Below, piece after piece: positions 1 to 13,082 of a stretch of DNA of 64,000 bases. The notes beneath the pieces were generated by a model. The model was not told where the DNA came from. It was given only the letters and a program-made list of their open reading frames with translations, and ran no database searches. This stretch comes from Streptomyces sp. XM4193 (GTDB lineage: Bacteria; Actinomycetota; Actinomycetes; Streptomycetales; Streptomycetaceae). The number at the start of each line of letters is the position of its first letter. Within the stretch, counting starts at the first letter, position 1. The DNA is taken from the NCBI RefSeq assembly GCF_023072595.1, contig NZ_JALLGK010000006.1, positions 186,001 through 250,000 of the forward strand, in the 5' to 3' direction. Position numbers and translations under genes: made by a program.

Positions 1-1584
1 CTCCGCGCCGGGGGTGCTCACCACCAGCGCCGGCCGGTCCGGCACGGTGTCGAGCACATGGTCGCGCCCCGAGGTGCGCACCTGCACACTCGGGAACGCC
101 CGGCCGAGCTCCTCCGCCGTGCGCCGCGCACCGACCACGCTGGCCCGCAGCCGTACGCCGCCGCACACCGGGCACTGCCGGCCCGCCGCGTCCAGACCGC
201 ACCAGGAGCAGCTCGGCGCACCGTCCGCCTCGCCCGCCATCAGCGGGCCCCGGCACCGCGCACAGCGAGCCGGCTCCCGGCACCGCGCGCAGGCCAGCCG
301 GGGCACGTAACCGCGGCGCGGCACCTGGACCAGGACCGGGCCGAGCGCGAGCGCCTCCCGGGCCACCTCCCAGGCGAGCGAGGGCAGTCGGGCGGTGCGC
401 GCGGCGACGTCCCGGGCCTCCTCCCGGTCTCCGACCGTACGCATCCGGGGCGCCCGCGCCCGCACCGTCTCGCGGGGCGCGGACAGCTCCGCCGCCCAGG
501 CGGTCTCCACCAACTGCGCGCCCTCCACCGAGCGTTGGTGGCCCCCCAGGAGCAGGCCGGCGTTCTCGTGGGCGGCGCGCAGCAGCAGTACGTCCCTGGC
601 GTGCGGCTGGGGGGCGTGGTCGTCGCTGTGCGCGGCGTCGGCGTCGTCCCAGATCGCGGCGAGACCGAGGTCGGCGACCGGGGCGAACATCGCCGCCCGG
701 GTGCCGACCACCGCGCGAACGGTGCCGCGCTTGACCGCCAGCCAACGGCGGTAGCGGCTCTCGCTGCCCGCGTCGGCGGTGAGCAGCACATGGTGGCCGG
801 GGCCGACCAGCTCGGTGAGCGCGCGGTCCACCCGCGCGGCCGTCCGCCCGTCCGGCAGCACCGCCAGCGCGCCGCGCCCGGACGCCAGCGCCGCCGCCAT
901 CGCCAGCGCCAGCTCCTGCGGCCACCGGGGGCCGGGCAGCGCGCTCCACACCGCGCGGGGGGCGCCCCCCGCGGCGAGCGCGGCGAGGAACTCCGCGCCC
1001 TGGCCGTAGCTCTGCCAGGTGCCCGGCTCCGGCGGGGCGGGCGGCTCGGGGGGCTGCCCGCCGCCGCCCTTCTCCGCCCGCGCCACCCTCGGCGGCACCG
1101 CCAGCTGTACGACGTCGGCCAGGGCGCCCGCGTACCGGTCGGCCACGGCGCGGCACAGCTCCAGCAGCTCGGGCGTCAACACCGGCTCGGCGGAGAGGAC
1201 TTGGGCGATCGGCGCCAGCACGCCGGGGAACTCGCTGTGCTCCACCCGCTCGACGACGAATCCGTTGATCAGCCGTCCGCCCTCGCGGCGGCCGTCCCGC
1301 TCCCCCGCGCCGAAACGCACCCGTACCCGCACGCCCGGCTGGGCCTCGGCGTCCAGCGCCGCCGGCACCGCGTAGTCGAAGTAGCGGTCCAGATGCACCA
1401 GGCCCTTGTCGACCAGCACGCGGGCGACGGGCAGCGACTCCGCCGTCGCCGCACCGCGCCAGGTGCGGGGCTTGGCCTTCGGCAGCTTCCGGCGCTCGCG
1501 CACCGTCTCCCGGATCAGCGCAAGCTGCTCCGGAGGGCCGCTCTCGGCCGCCGCCCCCTCGCGATCCCCGTCCGTGCTGCTCAC
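1..1584 (-). CDS. priA: Primosomal protein N' (PriA), C-terminus off window
   Basis: This is the N-terminal 528 codons of PriA, the replication-restart protein that recognises branched DNA at stalled forks; the gene runs off the left edge. It starts at a GTG at 1584 and stays open to base 1. The N-terminus carries the DNA-binding domain (VDKGLVHLDRYFDYAVP). Near the left edge is the PriA zinc region, with paired cysteines in CARCREPARCARCRGP, then CSWCG and CPVCGG, eight in all. Actinobacterial PriA often has a degenerate helicase motor; I did not check the Walker motifs residue by residue. It is the gene downstream of metK, separated by about 200 bp and a hairpin. Confidence 0.93.
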   Translation of the reverse strand, partial: MSSTDGDREGAAAESGPPEQLALIRETVRERRKLPKAKPRTWRGAATAESLPVARVLVDKGLVHLDRYFDYAVPAALDAEAQPGVRVRVRFGAGERDGRREGGRLINGFVVERVEHSEFPGVLAPIAQVLSAEPVLTPELLELCRAVADRYAGALADVVQLAVPPRVARAEKGGGGQPPEPPAPPEPGTWQSYGQGAEFLAALAAGGAPRAVWSALPGPRWPQELALAMAAALASGRGALAVLPDGRTAARVDRALTELVGPGHHVLLTADAGSESRYRRWLAVKRGTVRAVVGTRAAMFAPVADLGLAAIWDDADAAHSDDHAPQPHARDVLLLRAAHENAGLLLGGHQRSVEGAQLVETAWAAELSAPRETVRARAPRMRTVGDREEARDVAARTARLPSLAWEVAREALALGPVLVQVPRRGYVPRLACARCREPARCARCRGPLMAGEADGAPSCSWCGLDAAGRQCPVCGGVRLRASVVGARRTAEELGRAFPSVQVRTSGRDHVLDTVPDRPALVVSTPGAE

Positions 1585-1736
1585 GGGCTCAAGTCTGACA
1601 GAGGCCACCGACAACCGGCCGCGCACCGACCGTCGTCCACAGGCTCGTCCGGGCCGGTGGGTGCGTGCCCACACCGGCCCGGCACGGCGTGCGCACGCGG
1701 GCCGGTGGGCGGCCGGCGAGAACTGGTCCGCACGCA

Positions 1737-1771
1737 CGTCACCCGCCGGGCGGCAGCCGCGGCGGGTGACG
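1737..1771 (-). terminator. Hairpin terminator after metK
   Basis: A 12-bp perfect inverted repeat (CGTCACCCGCCG / CGGCGGGTGACG) with an 11-nt GC-rich loop lies just after the metK stop and before priA. It has no U-tract, as is usual for strong hairpins at streptomycete gene ends. The rest of 1585-1788 shows no gene. Confidence 0.6.
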
Positions 1772-1788
1772 GTGGAGCAGGTGCGGGA

Positions 1789-3003
1789 CTACAGGCCGGC
1801 GGCGACGCGCAGGGCGTCCGCGCGGTCGGTCCGCTCCCAGGTGAACTCGGGCAGCTCGCGCCCGAAGTGGCCGTAGGCGGCGGTCAGCGAGTAGATCGGA
1901 CGCAGCAGGTCCAGATCGCGGATGATCGCGGCCGGGCGCAGGTCGAAGGTGTCGGCGATGGCCTGCTCGATCCTGGCCACGTCGGTCTTGGCGGTGCCGA
2001 AGGTCTCGACGAAGAGACCGACCGGCTCCGCCTTGCCGATGGCGTACGCGACCTGGACCTCGCAGCGCGAGGCGAGGCCGGCGGCCACGACGTTCTTGGC
2101 GACCCAGCGCATCGCGTACGCGGCCGAACGGTCCACCTTGGACGGGTCCTTGCCGGAGAAGGCGCCGCCGCCGTGGCGGGCCATGCCGCCGTAGGTGTCG
2201 ATGATGATCTTGCGGCCGGTGAGGCCGGCGTCGCCCATCGGGCCGCCGATCTCGAAGCGTCCGGTCGGGTTGACCAGCAGGCGGTAGCCGTCGGTGTCGA
2301 GCTTGATGCCCTCGTCGACGAGCTGGCCGAGGACGTGCTCGACGACGTACTCGCGGATGTCGGGGGCGAGCAGCGAGTCGAGGTCGATGTCCGAGGCGTG
2401 CTGCGAGGAGACCACCACGGTGTCCAGGCGCACGGCCTTGTCGCCGTCGTACTCGATGGTGACCTGGGTCTTCCCGTCGGGCCGCAGGTAGGGGATGGTG
2501 CCGTTCTTGCGGACCTCGCTCAGCCGGTTCGACAGCCGGTGCGCGATGGTGATCGGCAGCGGCATGAACTCGGGGGTCTCGTCGCAGGCGTAGCCGAACA
2601 TCAGGCCCTGGTCGCCCGCGCCCTGCTTGTCGAGGTCGTCACCCTCGGCCTCGCCGCCGACGCGCTTCTCGTACGCGGTGTCCACGCCCTGGGCGATGTC
2701 GGGGGACTGCGCGCCGATCGAGACCGACACTCCGCAGGAGGCCCCGTCGAAGCCCTTCTTGGAGGAGTCGTAGCCGATCTCCAGGATCTTCTCGCGGACA
2801 AGCGAGGGGATCGGCGCGTACGCCTTGGTCGTCACCTCTCCGGCGACGTGGACGAGACCCGTGGTGATGAGCGTCTCCACGGCGACGCGCGACGACGGGT
2901 CCTGGGTCAGGAGAGCGTCGAGAATGGTGTCGCTGATCTGGTCAGCGATCTTGTCTGGGTGACCCTCGGTGACAGATTCCGAGGTGAACAGGCGGCGGGA
3001 CAC
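1789..3003 (-). CDS. metK: S-adenosylmethionine synthase
   Basis: Cytoplasmic enzyme making S-adenosylmethionine from methionine and ATP; 404 residues, the normal family length. Diagnostic segments are visible: GHPDKIADQISD near the N-terminus, the methionine/ATP segment GAGDQGLMFGYACDE, and the glycine-rich GGGAFSGKDPSKVDRSAAY with its catalytic lysines and phosphate-binding residues. It ends in TAG at 1789. It is preceded by a structured leader (hairpin at 3046-3081), and a terminator-like hairpin separates it from coaBC, so it is probably transcribed on its own. SAM level affects antibiotic production and differentiation in Streptomyces (general knowledge). Confidence 0.97.
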   Translation of the reverse strand: MSRRLFTSESVTEGHPDKIADQISDTILDALLTQDPSSRVAVETLITTGLVHVAGEVTTKAYAPIPSLVREKILEIGYDSSKKGFDGASCGVSVSIGAQSPDIAQGVDTAYEKRVGGEAEGDDLDKQGAGDQGLMFGYACDETPEFMPLPITIAHRLSNRLSEVRKNGTIPYLRPDGKTQVTIEYDGDKAVRLDTVVVSSQHASDIDLDSLLAPDIREYVVEHVLGQLVDEGIKLDTDGYRLLVNPTGRFEIGGPMGDAGLTGRKIIIDTYGGMARHGGGAFSGKDPSKVDRSAAYAMRWVAKNVVAAGLASRCEVQVAYAIGKAEPVGLFVETFGTAKTDVARIEQAIADTFDLRPAAIIRDLDLLRPIYSLTAAYGHFGRELPEFTWERTDRADALRVAAGL

Positions 3004-3045
3004 ATCGCTCCCTGAGGTTGCAGCGGCTGCTGGCTGATCATTAAC

Positions 3046-3081
3046 GGACCGCCGGGGGCTGCGCCCCTTCGGTGGCGGTCC
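3046..3081 (-). promoter_or_regulatory. Structured hairpin in the metK 5' leader
   Basis: In the strand transcribed into metK mRNA, an 8-bp outer stem (GGACCGCC / GGCGGTCC) encloses an inner 5-bp GGGGC/GCCCC stem. The element ends about 43 nt before the metK start. Position and two-tier shape suit an attenuator or another cis-acting RNA, but it does not match the SAM-I, SAM-II or SAM-IV cores I know. Function is unproven. Confidence 0.4.
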
Positions 3082-3143
3082 TGCGACAGCTTATCGGTAG
3101 TACTGCCGTACGGGCCGGGTGTCTCACGAACCGACACCGAACC

Positions 3144-3170
3144 GTCCCACGCCCCGACAGGGCGTGGGAC
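3144..3170 (-). terminator. Hairpin between coaBC and metK
   Basis: Perfect 11-bp stem GTCCCACGCCC / GGGCGTGGGAC with a 5-nt loop, about 95 bp after the coaBC stop. No U-tract on the minus strand. It probably ends coaBC transcripts and insulates metK. Confidence 0.55.
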
Positions 3171-3264
3171 GACTCATCATGCCCTGACCGGCGCACCTGT
3201 CAAGACGCTCCCGTCACGCGGCCACCACCCGCACCACCGCTCGTGCGCCCCGCCCAGCAGGGCC

Positions 3265-4482
3265 TCAGCCGGCACTCGCACCCGCGAGGCGGTCGGCCAC
3301 CAGGTCCCACACGGTGTCGGCGAGCGCCTCCTTGGGACCGTGCGGCACCGGGACCTCGGTGCCGTCGGCGGCCAGGACGATCGCCTCGTTGTCGCTCGAA
3401 CCGAAGGTCTTCTCCGCACCGACCTCGTTGACCACCAGCAGATCGCAGCCCTTGCGGGCCAGCTTGGCGCGGCCGTTCGCGAGCACCTGGTCGGTCTCGG
3501 CGGCGAAACCGACCACCACCTGCCCCTCGCGGCCGCGCTCGGCGGAGAGTTCGGCCAGGATGTCGGGGTTGCGCACCAGCTCGATCGGCGCGGGACCGCT
3601 GCCCTCCCGCTTCTTGATCTTGCCCTCGGCGTACACGGCCGGCCGGAAGTCGGCCACCGCGGCGGCCATCACCACGGCGTCGGCGTCGGACGCGGCCGCC
3701 AGCACCGCCTCGCGCAGCTCCAGGGCCGTACCTGCGCGGACCACGGTGACGCCCTCGGGGTCTGGCAGCGCGGAGTTGGCGGCCACCAGCGTGACCCGGG
3801 CACCGCGCGCCGCCGCGGTGGTGGCCAGCGCGTACCCCTGCCGACCGGAGGAGCGGTTGCCGAGGAAACGCACCGGGTCGAGCGGCTCACGGGTGCCGCC
3901 GGCGCTGATCACCACATGTCGGCCGGCCAGGTCCGCGGCGCGGTCCCCGCGCGCGAGCACCCGCCGGCAGACGTCGAAGAGCCGGGCGGGGTCGGGCAGT
4001 CTGCCGCGACCGGTGTCCGCTCCGGTCAGCCGGCCGACCGCGGGCTCGACCACGGTCGCGCCGCGGCGGCGCAGCGTGGCGACGTTCTCCCGGGTGGCGG
4101 GGTGCTCCCACATCTCGGTGTGCATCGCCGGCGCGAAGACGACCGGACAGCGGGCGGTCAGCAGTGTATTGGTCAGCAGATCGTCCGCCAGCCCGTGCGC
4201 GGCCCTTGCGAGCAGGTCCGCGGTGGCCGGGGCGACGACCACCAGGTCCGCCTGCTGGCCGATCCGCACATGCGGTACGTCCTGGACCGACTCCCACACC
4301 CCGGTCGCGGCCGGCTTCCCCGACAGCGCGGCCCAGGTCGCCTCGCCGACGAAGTGCAGCGCGGCCTCGGTGGGGACGACCTGCACGTCGTGCCCGCTCT
4401 CGGTCAGCCTGCGCAGCAGCTCGCACGCCTTGTAGGCGGCGATCCCGCCGCTGACACCCAGAACGACCTTGGGCTTGTCCAT
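3265..4482 (-). CDS. coaBC: Bifunctional phosphopantothenoylcysteine decarboxylase / phosphopantothenate-cysteine ligase
   Basis: Two-step coenzyme A enzyme, 405 residues. The N-terminal flavoprotein half (CoaC) decarboxylates phosphopantothenoylcysteine: it begins VVLGVSGGIAAYKACELLRR and has the PAMxxxMW-type active segment as APAMHTEMWEHPAT. The C-terminal half (CoaB) joins cysteine to phosphopantothenate: ISAGGTREPLDPVRFLGNRSSG, and the lysine motif GKIKKREG. The frame is open for 33 codons further upstream, but the ATG at 4482 is preferred because GGGGAGA precedes it and the flavoprotein fold starts at once. It follows rpoZ and gmk, the usual actinobacterial grouping. Confidence 0.95.
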   Translation of the reverse strand: MDKPKVVLGVSGGIAAYKACELLRRLTESGHDVQVVPTEAALHFVGEATWAALSGKPAATGVWESVQDVPHVRIGQQADLVVVAPATADLLARAAHGLADDLLTNTLLTARCPVVFAPAMHTEMWEHPATRENVATLRRRGATVVEPAVGRLTGADTGRGRLPDPARLFDVCRRVLARGDRAADLAGRHVVISAGGTREPLDPVRFLGNRSSGRQGYALATTAAARGARVTLVAANSALPDPEGVTVVRAGTALELREAVLAAASDADAVVMAAAVADFRPAVYAEGKIKKREGSGPAPIELVRNPDILAELSAERGREGQVVVGFAAETDQVLANGRAKLARKGCDLLVVNEVGAEKTFGSSDNEAIVLAADGTEVPVPHGPKEALADTVWDLVADRLAGASAG

Positions 4483-4653
4483 CGTTGGTCTCCCCGGAGC
4501 GGGTTGCGCGATCGAGCGATCGCTCGGCGGGTGGTGCTCGTCTGCGCGACTGCGCCCCGTTCCGGCCACGCACCGGGACACACCTCGGGCCCGGCAGCGA
4601 CGCTACCGGGCCCGGGGCGGTCAGGCATGGGCGCCTGCCGCGGCGCTGTGCGC

Positions 4654-4926
4654 CTACTGCGGCGGGGCGTCGATCTTCTCGGAGGTCAGCAGGCCGGCGT
4701 TGATCTCGCGGAGCGCGATCGACAGCGGCTTCTCGTGGACGTGGGTGTCCACCAGGGGGCCGACGTACTCGAGCAGGCCCTCACCGAGCTGCGAGTAGTA
4801 CGCGTTGATCTGACGCGCGCGCTTGGCGGCGTAGATCACCAGGCTGTACTTGGAGTCGGTGGCTTCGAGCAGCTCATCAATCGGCGGGTTGATGATGCCC
4901 TCGGGCGCGGTGATGGAAGAGGACAC
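4654..4926 (-). CDS. rpoZ: RNA polymerase omega subunit
   Basis: Small subunit that helps fold and assemble the beta' subunit of RNA polymerase. It has 90 residues, begins with GTG, and contains the family core: IDELLEATDSKYSLVIYAAKRARQINAY followed in part by LGEGLLEYVGPLV. It lies 29 bp after gmk, so the two are probably cotranscribed, with coaBC about 170 bp further on. In Streptomyces omega affects morphological development and antibiotic production (established for the genus). Confidence 0.95.
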   Translation of the reverse strand: MSSSITAPEGIINPPIDELLEATDSKYSLVIYAAKRARQINAYYSQLGEGLLEYVGPLVDTHVHEKPLSIALREINAGLLTSEKIDAPPQ

Positions 4927-4955
4927 TCTGTGCCTTCCGAAGGTGGTGAAAGAGA

Positions 4956-5513
4956 TCAGCTGACGCGCATCAAGGCTAGCAGCTCGGCTGCCACGTCCTC
5001 GACGGAGGTGTTGGTCAGGGTGGTGTCGAACTCGGGCTCGGCCGCGAGCTCGGTGCGCGCCGCGGTCAGGCGTCGCTCGATGACCTCGGGCGTCTCCGTG
5101 CCTCTTCCGGTGAGGCGGCGCACCAGCTCGTCCCAGCTGGGCGGCGCGAGGAAGACCAGACGTGCCTCGGGCATGGAGTCGCGCACGAGCCGTGCTCCCT
5201 GGAGGTCGATCTCCAGGAGGACCGGTTCACCGGCGTCCAGGCGGTCGAGGACCGCCCGCCGGGGAGTCCCGTAGCGATTGCCGGCGAACTCGGCCCATTC
5301 GAGCAGCTCGCCGTTGGCCACCAGCTTGTCGAACTCCTCGTCGTCGACGAAGAAGTACTGGACGCCGTGCTGCTCGCCGGGGCGGGGCTTGCGCGTCGTG
5401 GCCGAGACGGAGAGCCAGACCTCGGGGTGGACGGTGCGGAGATGAGCGACGACCGTGCTCTTGCCGACCCCGGAGGGGCCGGAGAGCACGGTCAGCCGCG
5501 GGCGTTCACTCAT
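4956..5513 (-). CDS. gmk: Guanylate kinase
   Basis: Phosphorylates GMP to GDP in the cytoplasm; 185 residues. The P-loop GPSGVGKST is near residue 12. The GMP-binding segment SVSATTRKPRPGEQHGVQYF follows, then the lid region and RGTETPEVIERRLTAA. The start is ATG at 5513. It sits between the sIHF gene (95 bp upstream) and rpoZ (29 bp downstream). The pairing with rpoZ, and rel elsewhere in this window, places several (p)ppGpp-related functions in the same part of the chromosome. Confidence 0.96.
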   Translation of the reverse strand: MSERPRLTVLSGPSGVGKSTVVAHLRTVHPEVWLSVSATTRKPRPGEQHGVQYFFVDDEEFDKLVANGELLEWAEFAGNRYGTPRRAVLDRLDAGEPVLLEIDLQGARLVRDSMPEARLVFLAPPSWDELVRRLTGRGTETPEVIERRLTAARTELAAEPEFDTTLTNTSVEDVAAELLALMRVS

Positions 5514-5608
5514 ACAGCGATTATCCCGGTTTTCTGGAATGCCTGGGCCCGGGGGGTGCCCCGGAGCCGCACTCCGACCTCACCCCACGGTGCCCGTACG
5601 GGTGGGAC

Positions 5609-5932
5609 TCAGCCCGCCGGGGTGCCGAACTCCCGCTCCAGGGCGGCAATCTGGTTGGAGCCCAGACCACGGACACGGCGGCTCTCGGAGATGCCGAGCC
5701 GCTCCATGATCTGCTTGGCGCGGACCTTGCCGACGCCCGGCAGGCTTTCCAGGAGAGCGCTGACCTTCATCTTTCCGATGACGTCATTCTCCTGGCCCTG
5801 CTTGATGACCTCCTGGAGCGAGGCTCCGGAGTGCTTAAGCCGGTTCTTGACCTCGGCGCGCTCCCGGCGAGCCGCGGCGGCCTTCTCAAGCGCGGCTGCG
5901 CGCTGTTCAGGGGTAAGGGGCGGAAGAGCCAC
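5609..5932 (-). CDS. sihF: Streptomyces integration host factor (sIHF)
   Basis: Actinobacterial nucleoid-associated protein of 107 residues, starting MALPPLTPEQRAAALEKAAA from GTG at 5932. A long basic N-terminal helix is followed by the helix-two-turn-helix/HhH-like core LLESLPGVGKVRAKQIMERL and the C-terminal tail LGSNQIAALEREFGTPAG. In S. coelicolor sIHF binds DNA without sequence specificity, affects supercoiling, and is needed for normal sporulation septation and nucleoid condensation. A promoter candidate lies at 6064-6092. The gene stands alone upstream of gmk and is unrelated to the HU/IHF fold of Proteobacteria. Confidence 0.94.
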   Translation of the reverse strand: MALPPLTPEQRAAALEKAAAARRERAEVKNRLKHSGASLQEVIKQGQENDVIGKMKVSALLESLPGVGKVRAKQIMERLGISESRRVRGLGSNQIAALEREFGTPAG

Positions 5933-6441
5933 GCCTTCGTCACCTCAGATTTGAACGGTCGGATACATGGATCGCGTGAGCCTTGCGACTCGGACGCGGG
6001 ACCCGGCAGGCCCCGCACCTGCGGAACTGTGGACATCGCACCTGTGCGCGGTGTCCACGTCGGAGACTAGCGCCAGACTCGCCCGGAGTCAGCGAGAACA
6101 GCGGAAAAGTCCTGGTCAGACTCAAGTCGACCTGGACATATCGGGACAGAACCGAGCAGGAAGTTTTCCCTGTAAGGGGCAGCGACCACCGCGAACCGTC
6201 CGACGGCGCAGCGGACTTGGGTTTTCTACGCGCCGGTAGCCCTCGTTGCGGGTGCTGCCCCGGCCTTCTCCGCCCCCTTACGGACCGTCCGACGATTGTC
6301 GCCGGGGCCGTCCCCGACCGGCACGCCCCCGCGGCGCCGCGGCGAGGACGGGCGGCGGCGAGCTCCAGCCGAGCCGGGCGCAGGCCGGCCCCGCCGTCGA
6401 TTCCCGCCGCCGGTCCCCCGCCTCCGCGGCCGGGGCGGGCG
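5933..6441. other. Intergenic region between sIHF and pyrF
   Basis: About 510 bp without a convincing gene. The sIHF-proximal part has lower GC and holds the promoter candidate at 6064-6092. The pyrF-proximal part (about 6240-6440) is very GC-rich, with a short palindrome at 6329-6342. I could not identify a clear pyrF terminator. Confidence 0.6.
6064..6092 (-). promoter_or_regulatory. Promoter candidate for the sIHF gene
   Basis: On the minus strand CTGACT, a 17-bp spacer and TAGTCT resemble a housekeeping sigma promoter (-35 TTGAC, -10 TAgrrT). Transcription would begin near 6057 and give a leader of about 125 nt to the GTG at 5932. Inference only. Confidence 0.4.
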
Positions 6442-7301
6442 TCAGCCCAGAGCGCTCGCGAGTTCCTGCACCGACTGCTCCGCAGCCGCCCGCAGCGCCC
6501 GGGGTTCGGGTCCGCTGCGCAGCACTCCGCGGCTCACCGAGGGCAGTACGTCGCGCACCCGGTCGCCGAAGACCTTCGGCAGATCGGCTGCGGTCGCGCC
6601 CTGCGCGCCGAGGCCGGGAGCGAGCAGCGGCCCGTTGATCGCCAGATCGGCGCCGGTGTCGCCGAGTGTGGCGCCGACGACCGCGCCGACCGAACCGAGC
6701 GGCGTCGCGTCCGCGTTCTCCCGGGCGATCCGGTCCAGCACCCGCTGGGCGAGGAGGACCGGGCCCCCCGAACCGTCGTCGGCCACGGTGGCCCGCTGGA
6801 CCTCGGCGCCCTCCGGGTTGCTGGTGAGTGCCAGTACGAAGACGCCGGCCCCGCTCTCGCGCGCCGCGTCCAGCGCCGGGCGCAGGGAGCCGAAGCCGAG
6901 ATAGGGGCTGACGGTGAGCGCGTCCGAGAACAGCGGGCTGCCCTCGGTGAGATAGGCGGAGGCGTACGCGCCCATGGTCGAGCCGATGTCCCCGCGCTTG
7001 GCGTCCATCAGGACCAGCGCACCGGCCGCCCGGGCGTCGGCCACCGCGTGCTCCAGGACCGCGATCCCGCGCGAGCCGTGGCGTTCGAAGAACGCAGACT
7101 GCGGCTTGAGCACCGCCACCCGGTCGGCCAGCGCCTCGACGACGGTGCGGGTGAAGCGCTCCAGACCGGCGACGTCGTCGGACAGGCCCCAGTCGGCGAG
7201 GAGTTCGGCGTGCGGGTCGATGCCGACGCACAGCGGGCCGCGGGTGTCCATGGCCCTGCGCAGTCGGGCGCCGAAGGGTTCGGGTGCGGTGGGTGCGGTG
7301 T

Positions 7302-7305
<4 letters not shown>
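6442..7305 (-). CDS. pyrF: Orotidine-5'-phosphate decarboxylase
   Basis: Last step of UMP synthesis: OMP to UMP plus CO2. 287 residues, of the larger actinobacterial/type-2 subfamily. LCVGIDPHAELLADWGL near the N-terminus and the catalytic LMDAKRGDIGSTMGAYASAY are diagnostic (Asp/Lys/Asp relay). The start ATG at 7305 overlaps the pyrD stop by four bases (ATGA), which selects it over a longer open frame and implies translational coupling. It is the terminal gene of the pyr operon. Confidence 0.96.
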
Positions 7306-8417
<1,112 letters not shown>

Positions 8418-8454
8418 GGCTGGTCTGCCTCTCGGCGTCGGAGGAGGAGGGAGG

Positions 8455-8514
8455 CCGGGCGCCCGCCCGGCGCGCCGCCGCCGAAAGGCGAGCGGCGCGC
8501 GGGCGGGCGCCCGG
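8455..8514 (-). terminator. Very large hairpin between carB and pyrD
   Basis: The arms at 8455-8478 and 8492-8514 pair over 23 bp with one bulged G. The loop continues as a 4-bp CGCC/GGCG stem closing a tetraloop at 8483-8486, giving about 27 bp of pairing in all. It lies about 37 bp upstream of the pyrD start inside the pyr operon. A second hairpin (GGTCCCGG / CCGGGACC, 8587-8622) lies just after the carB stop. They could be a partial terminator, a processing site or a translation barrier. Confidence 0.5.
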
Positions 8515-8629
8515 GCCCGGGGCGCGTCGGTCGGTGCACACCGGCCCGGCACCGCGGCACGGCGCGGGCCGGGCGGGGCGGCGTACGGTCCCGGGCGGGC
8601 GTACGGGCCCGGGGCCGGGACCCGGGTGG

Positions 8630-11939
<3,310 letters not shown>

Positions 11940-11947
<8 letters not shown>

Positions 11948-13082
11948 GCTGGCCCTCCATCAGGGAGACGAAGCGGTCGAACAGGTAGGCCGCGTCATGC
12001 GGGCCCGCCGCCGCTTCGGGGTGGTACTGGACGCTGAAACCGGGCTGGTCGAGCAGCCGCAGCCCTTCGACGACGTTGTCGTTCAGGCAGACGTGGGACA
12101 CCTCGGCACGCCCGTAGGGGGTGTCGGAGACGGTGTCCAGCGGCGCGTCGACGGCGAAGCCGTGGTTGTGCGCGGTGATCTCCACCTTGCCGGTGGCCCG
12201 GTCCTGGACCGGCTGGTTGATCCCGCGGTGGCCGTACTTCAGCTTGAAGGTGCCGAAGCCCAGAGCCCTGCCGAGGATCTGGTTGCCGAAGCAGATGCCG
12301 AACAGCGGCGTCCTGCGGGCGAGCACGCCCTGCATCAGGGCCACCGGGTGCTCGGCGGAGGCCGGGTCACCGGGGCCGTTGGAGAAGAAGACGCCGTCGG
12401 GGCCGACCGCGTAGATGTCCTCCAGCGAGGAGTCGGCGGGCAGCACATGGACCTCGATGCCGCGCTCGGCCATGCGGTGCGGGGTCATGCCCTTGATGCC
12501 GAGGTCCACCGCCGCGACGGTGAAGCGTTTCGCCCCGATCGCGGGCACGACGTACGGCTCCTTGGTGGCGACCTCGCCGCACAGGTCCGCGCCCTTCATC
12601 TGCGGCGAGTCCTGCACCCGGGCGAGCAGTGCGGCCTCGTCGGCGAGCGCCTCGCCGGAGAAGATGCCGGCGCGCATCGCGCCGCGCTCGCGCAGATGGC
12701 GGGTGAGGGCGCGGGTGTCGATGCCGCTGATGCCGACCACGCCCTGGGCGGTCAGCTCCTCGTCCAGCGAGCGCTGCGAGCGCCAGTTGGACGGTACGCG
12801 CGCGGGGTCCCGCACGACGTAGCCGGCGACCCAGATGCGGGACGACTCCGGGTCCTCGTCGTTGACGCCGGTGTTGCCGATGTGCGGGGCGGTCATCACC
12901 ACGACCTGGCGGTGGTACGACGGGTCGGTCAGTGTCTCCTGGTAGCCGCTCATGCCGGTGGAGAACACCGCCTCGCCGAACGTCTCCCCCACCGCTCCGT
13001 AGGCGCGGCCCCGGAAGCTGCGCCCGTCCTCCAGAACGAGTACGGCGGGAGCGCTCCTGGCTCTGCGGGTGGCGGTCGTCAT
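11940..13082 (-). CDS. carA: Carbamoyl-phosphate synthase small (glutaminase) subunit
   Basis: Releases ammonia from glutamine and channels it to CarB. 380 residues from ATG at 13082. The N-terminal domain (LVLEDGRSFRGRAYGAVGET) precedes a class I amidotransferase domain with the nucleophile cysteine in PLFGICFGNQILGRALG and the His-Glu pair in QYHPEAAAGPHD. The start is fixed by a four-base overlap with the stop of the preceding membrane-protein gene. Part of the pyr operon. Confidence 0.96.

Noticed and set aside
58..3015. Long plus-strand open frame across priA and metK
   Set aside because: It is the antisense shadow of two recognisable genes, Arg/Gly/Pro-rich, without any domain. High GC keeps stop codons rare.
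3004..3264. SAM riboswitch upstream of metK
   Set aside because: The hairpins seen do not carry the conserved SAM-I, SAM-II or SAM-IV cores; kept only as an unnamed leader structure.
6329..6342. Palindrome CCGCGGCGCCGCGG as an operator
   Set aside because: Short all-GC palindromes are expected by chance at this composition.
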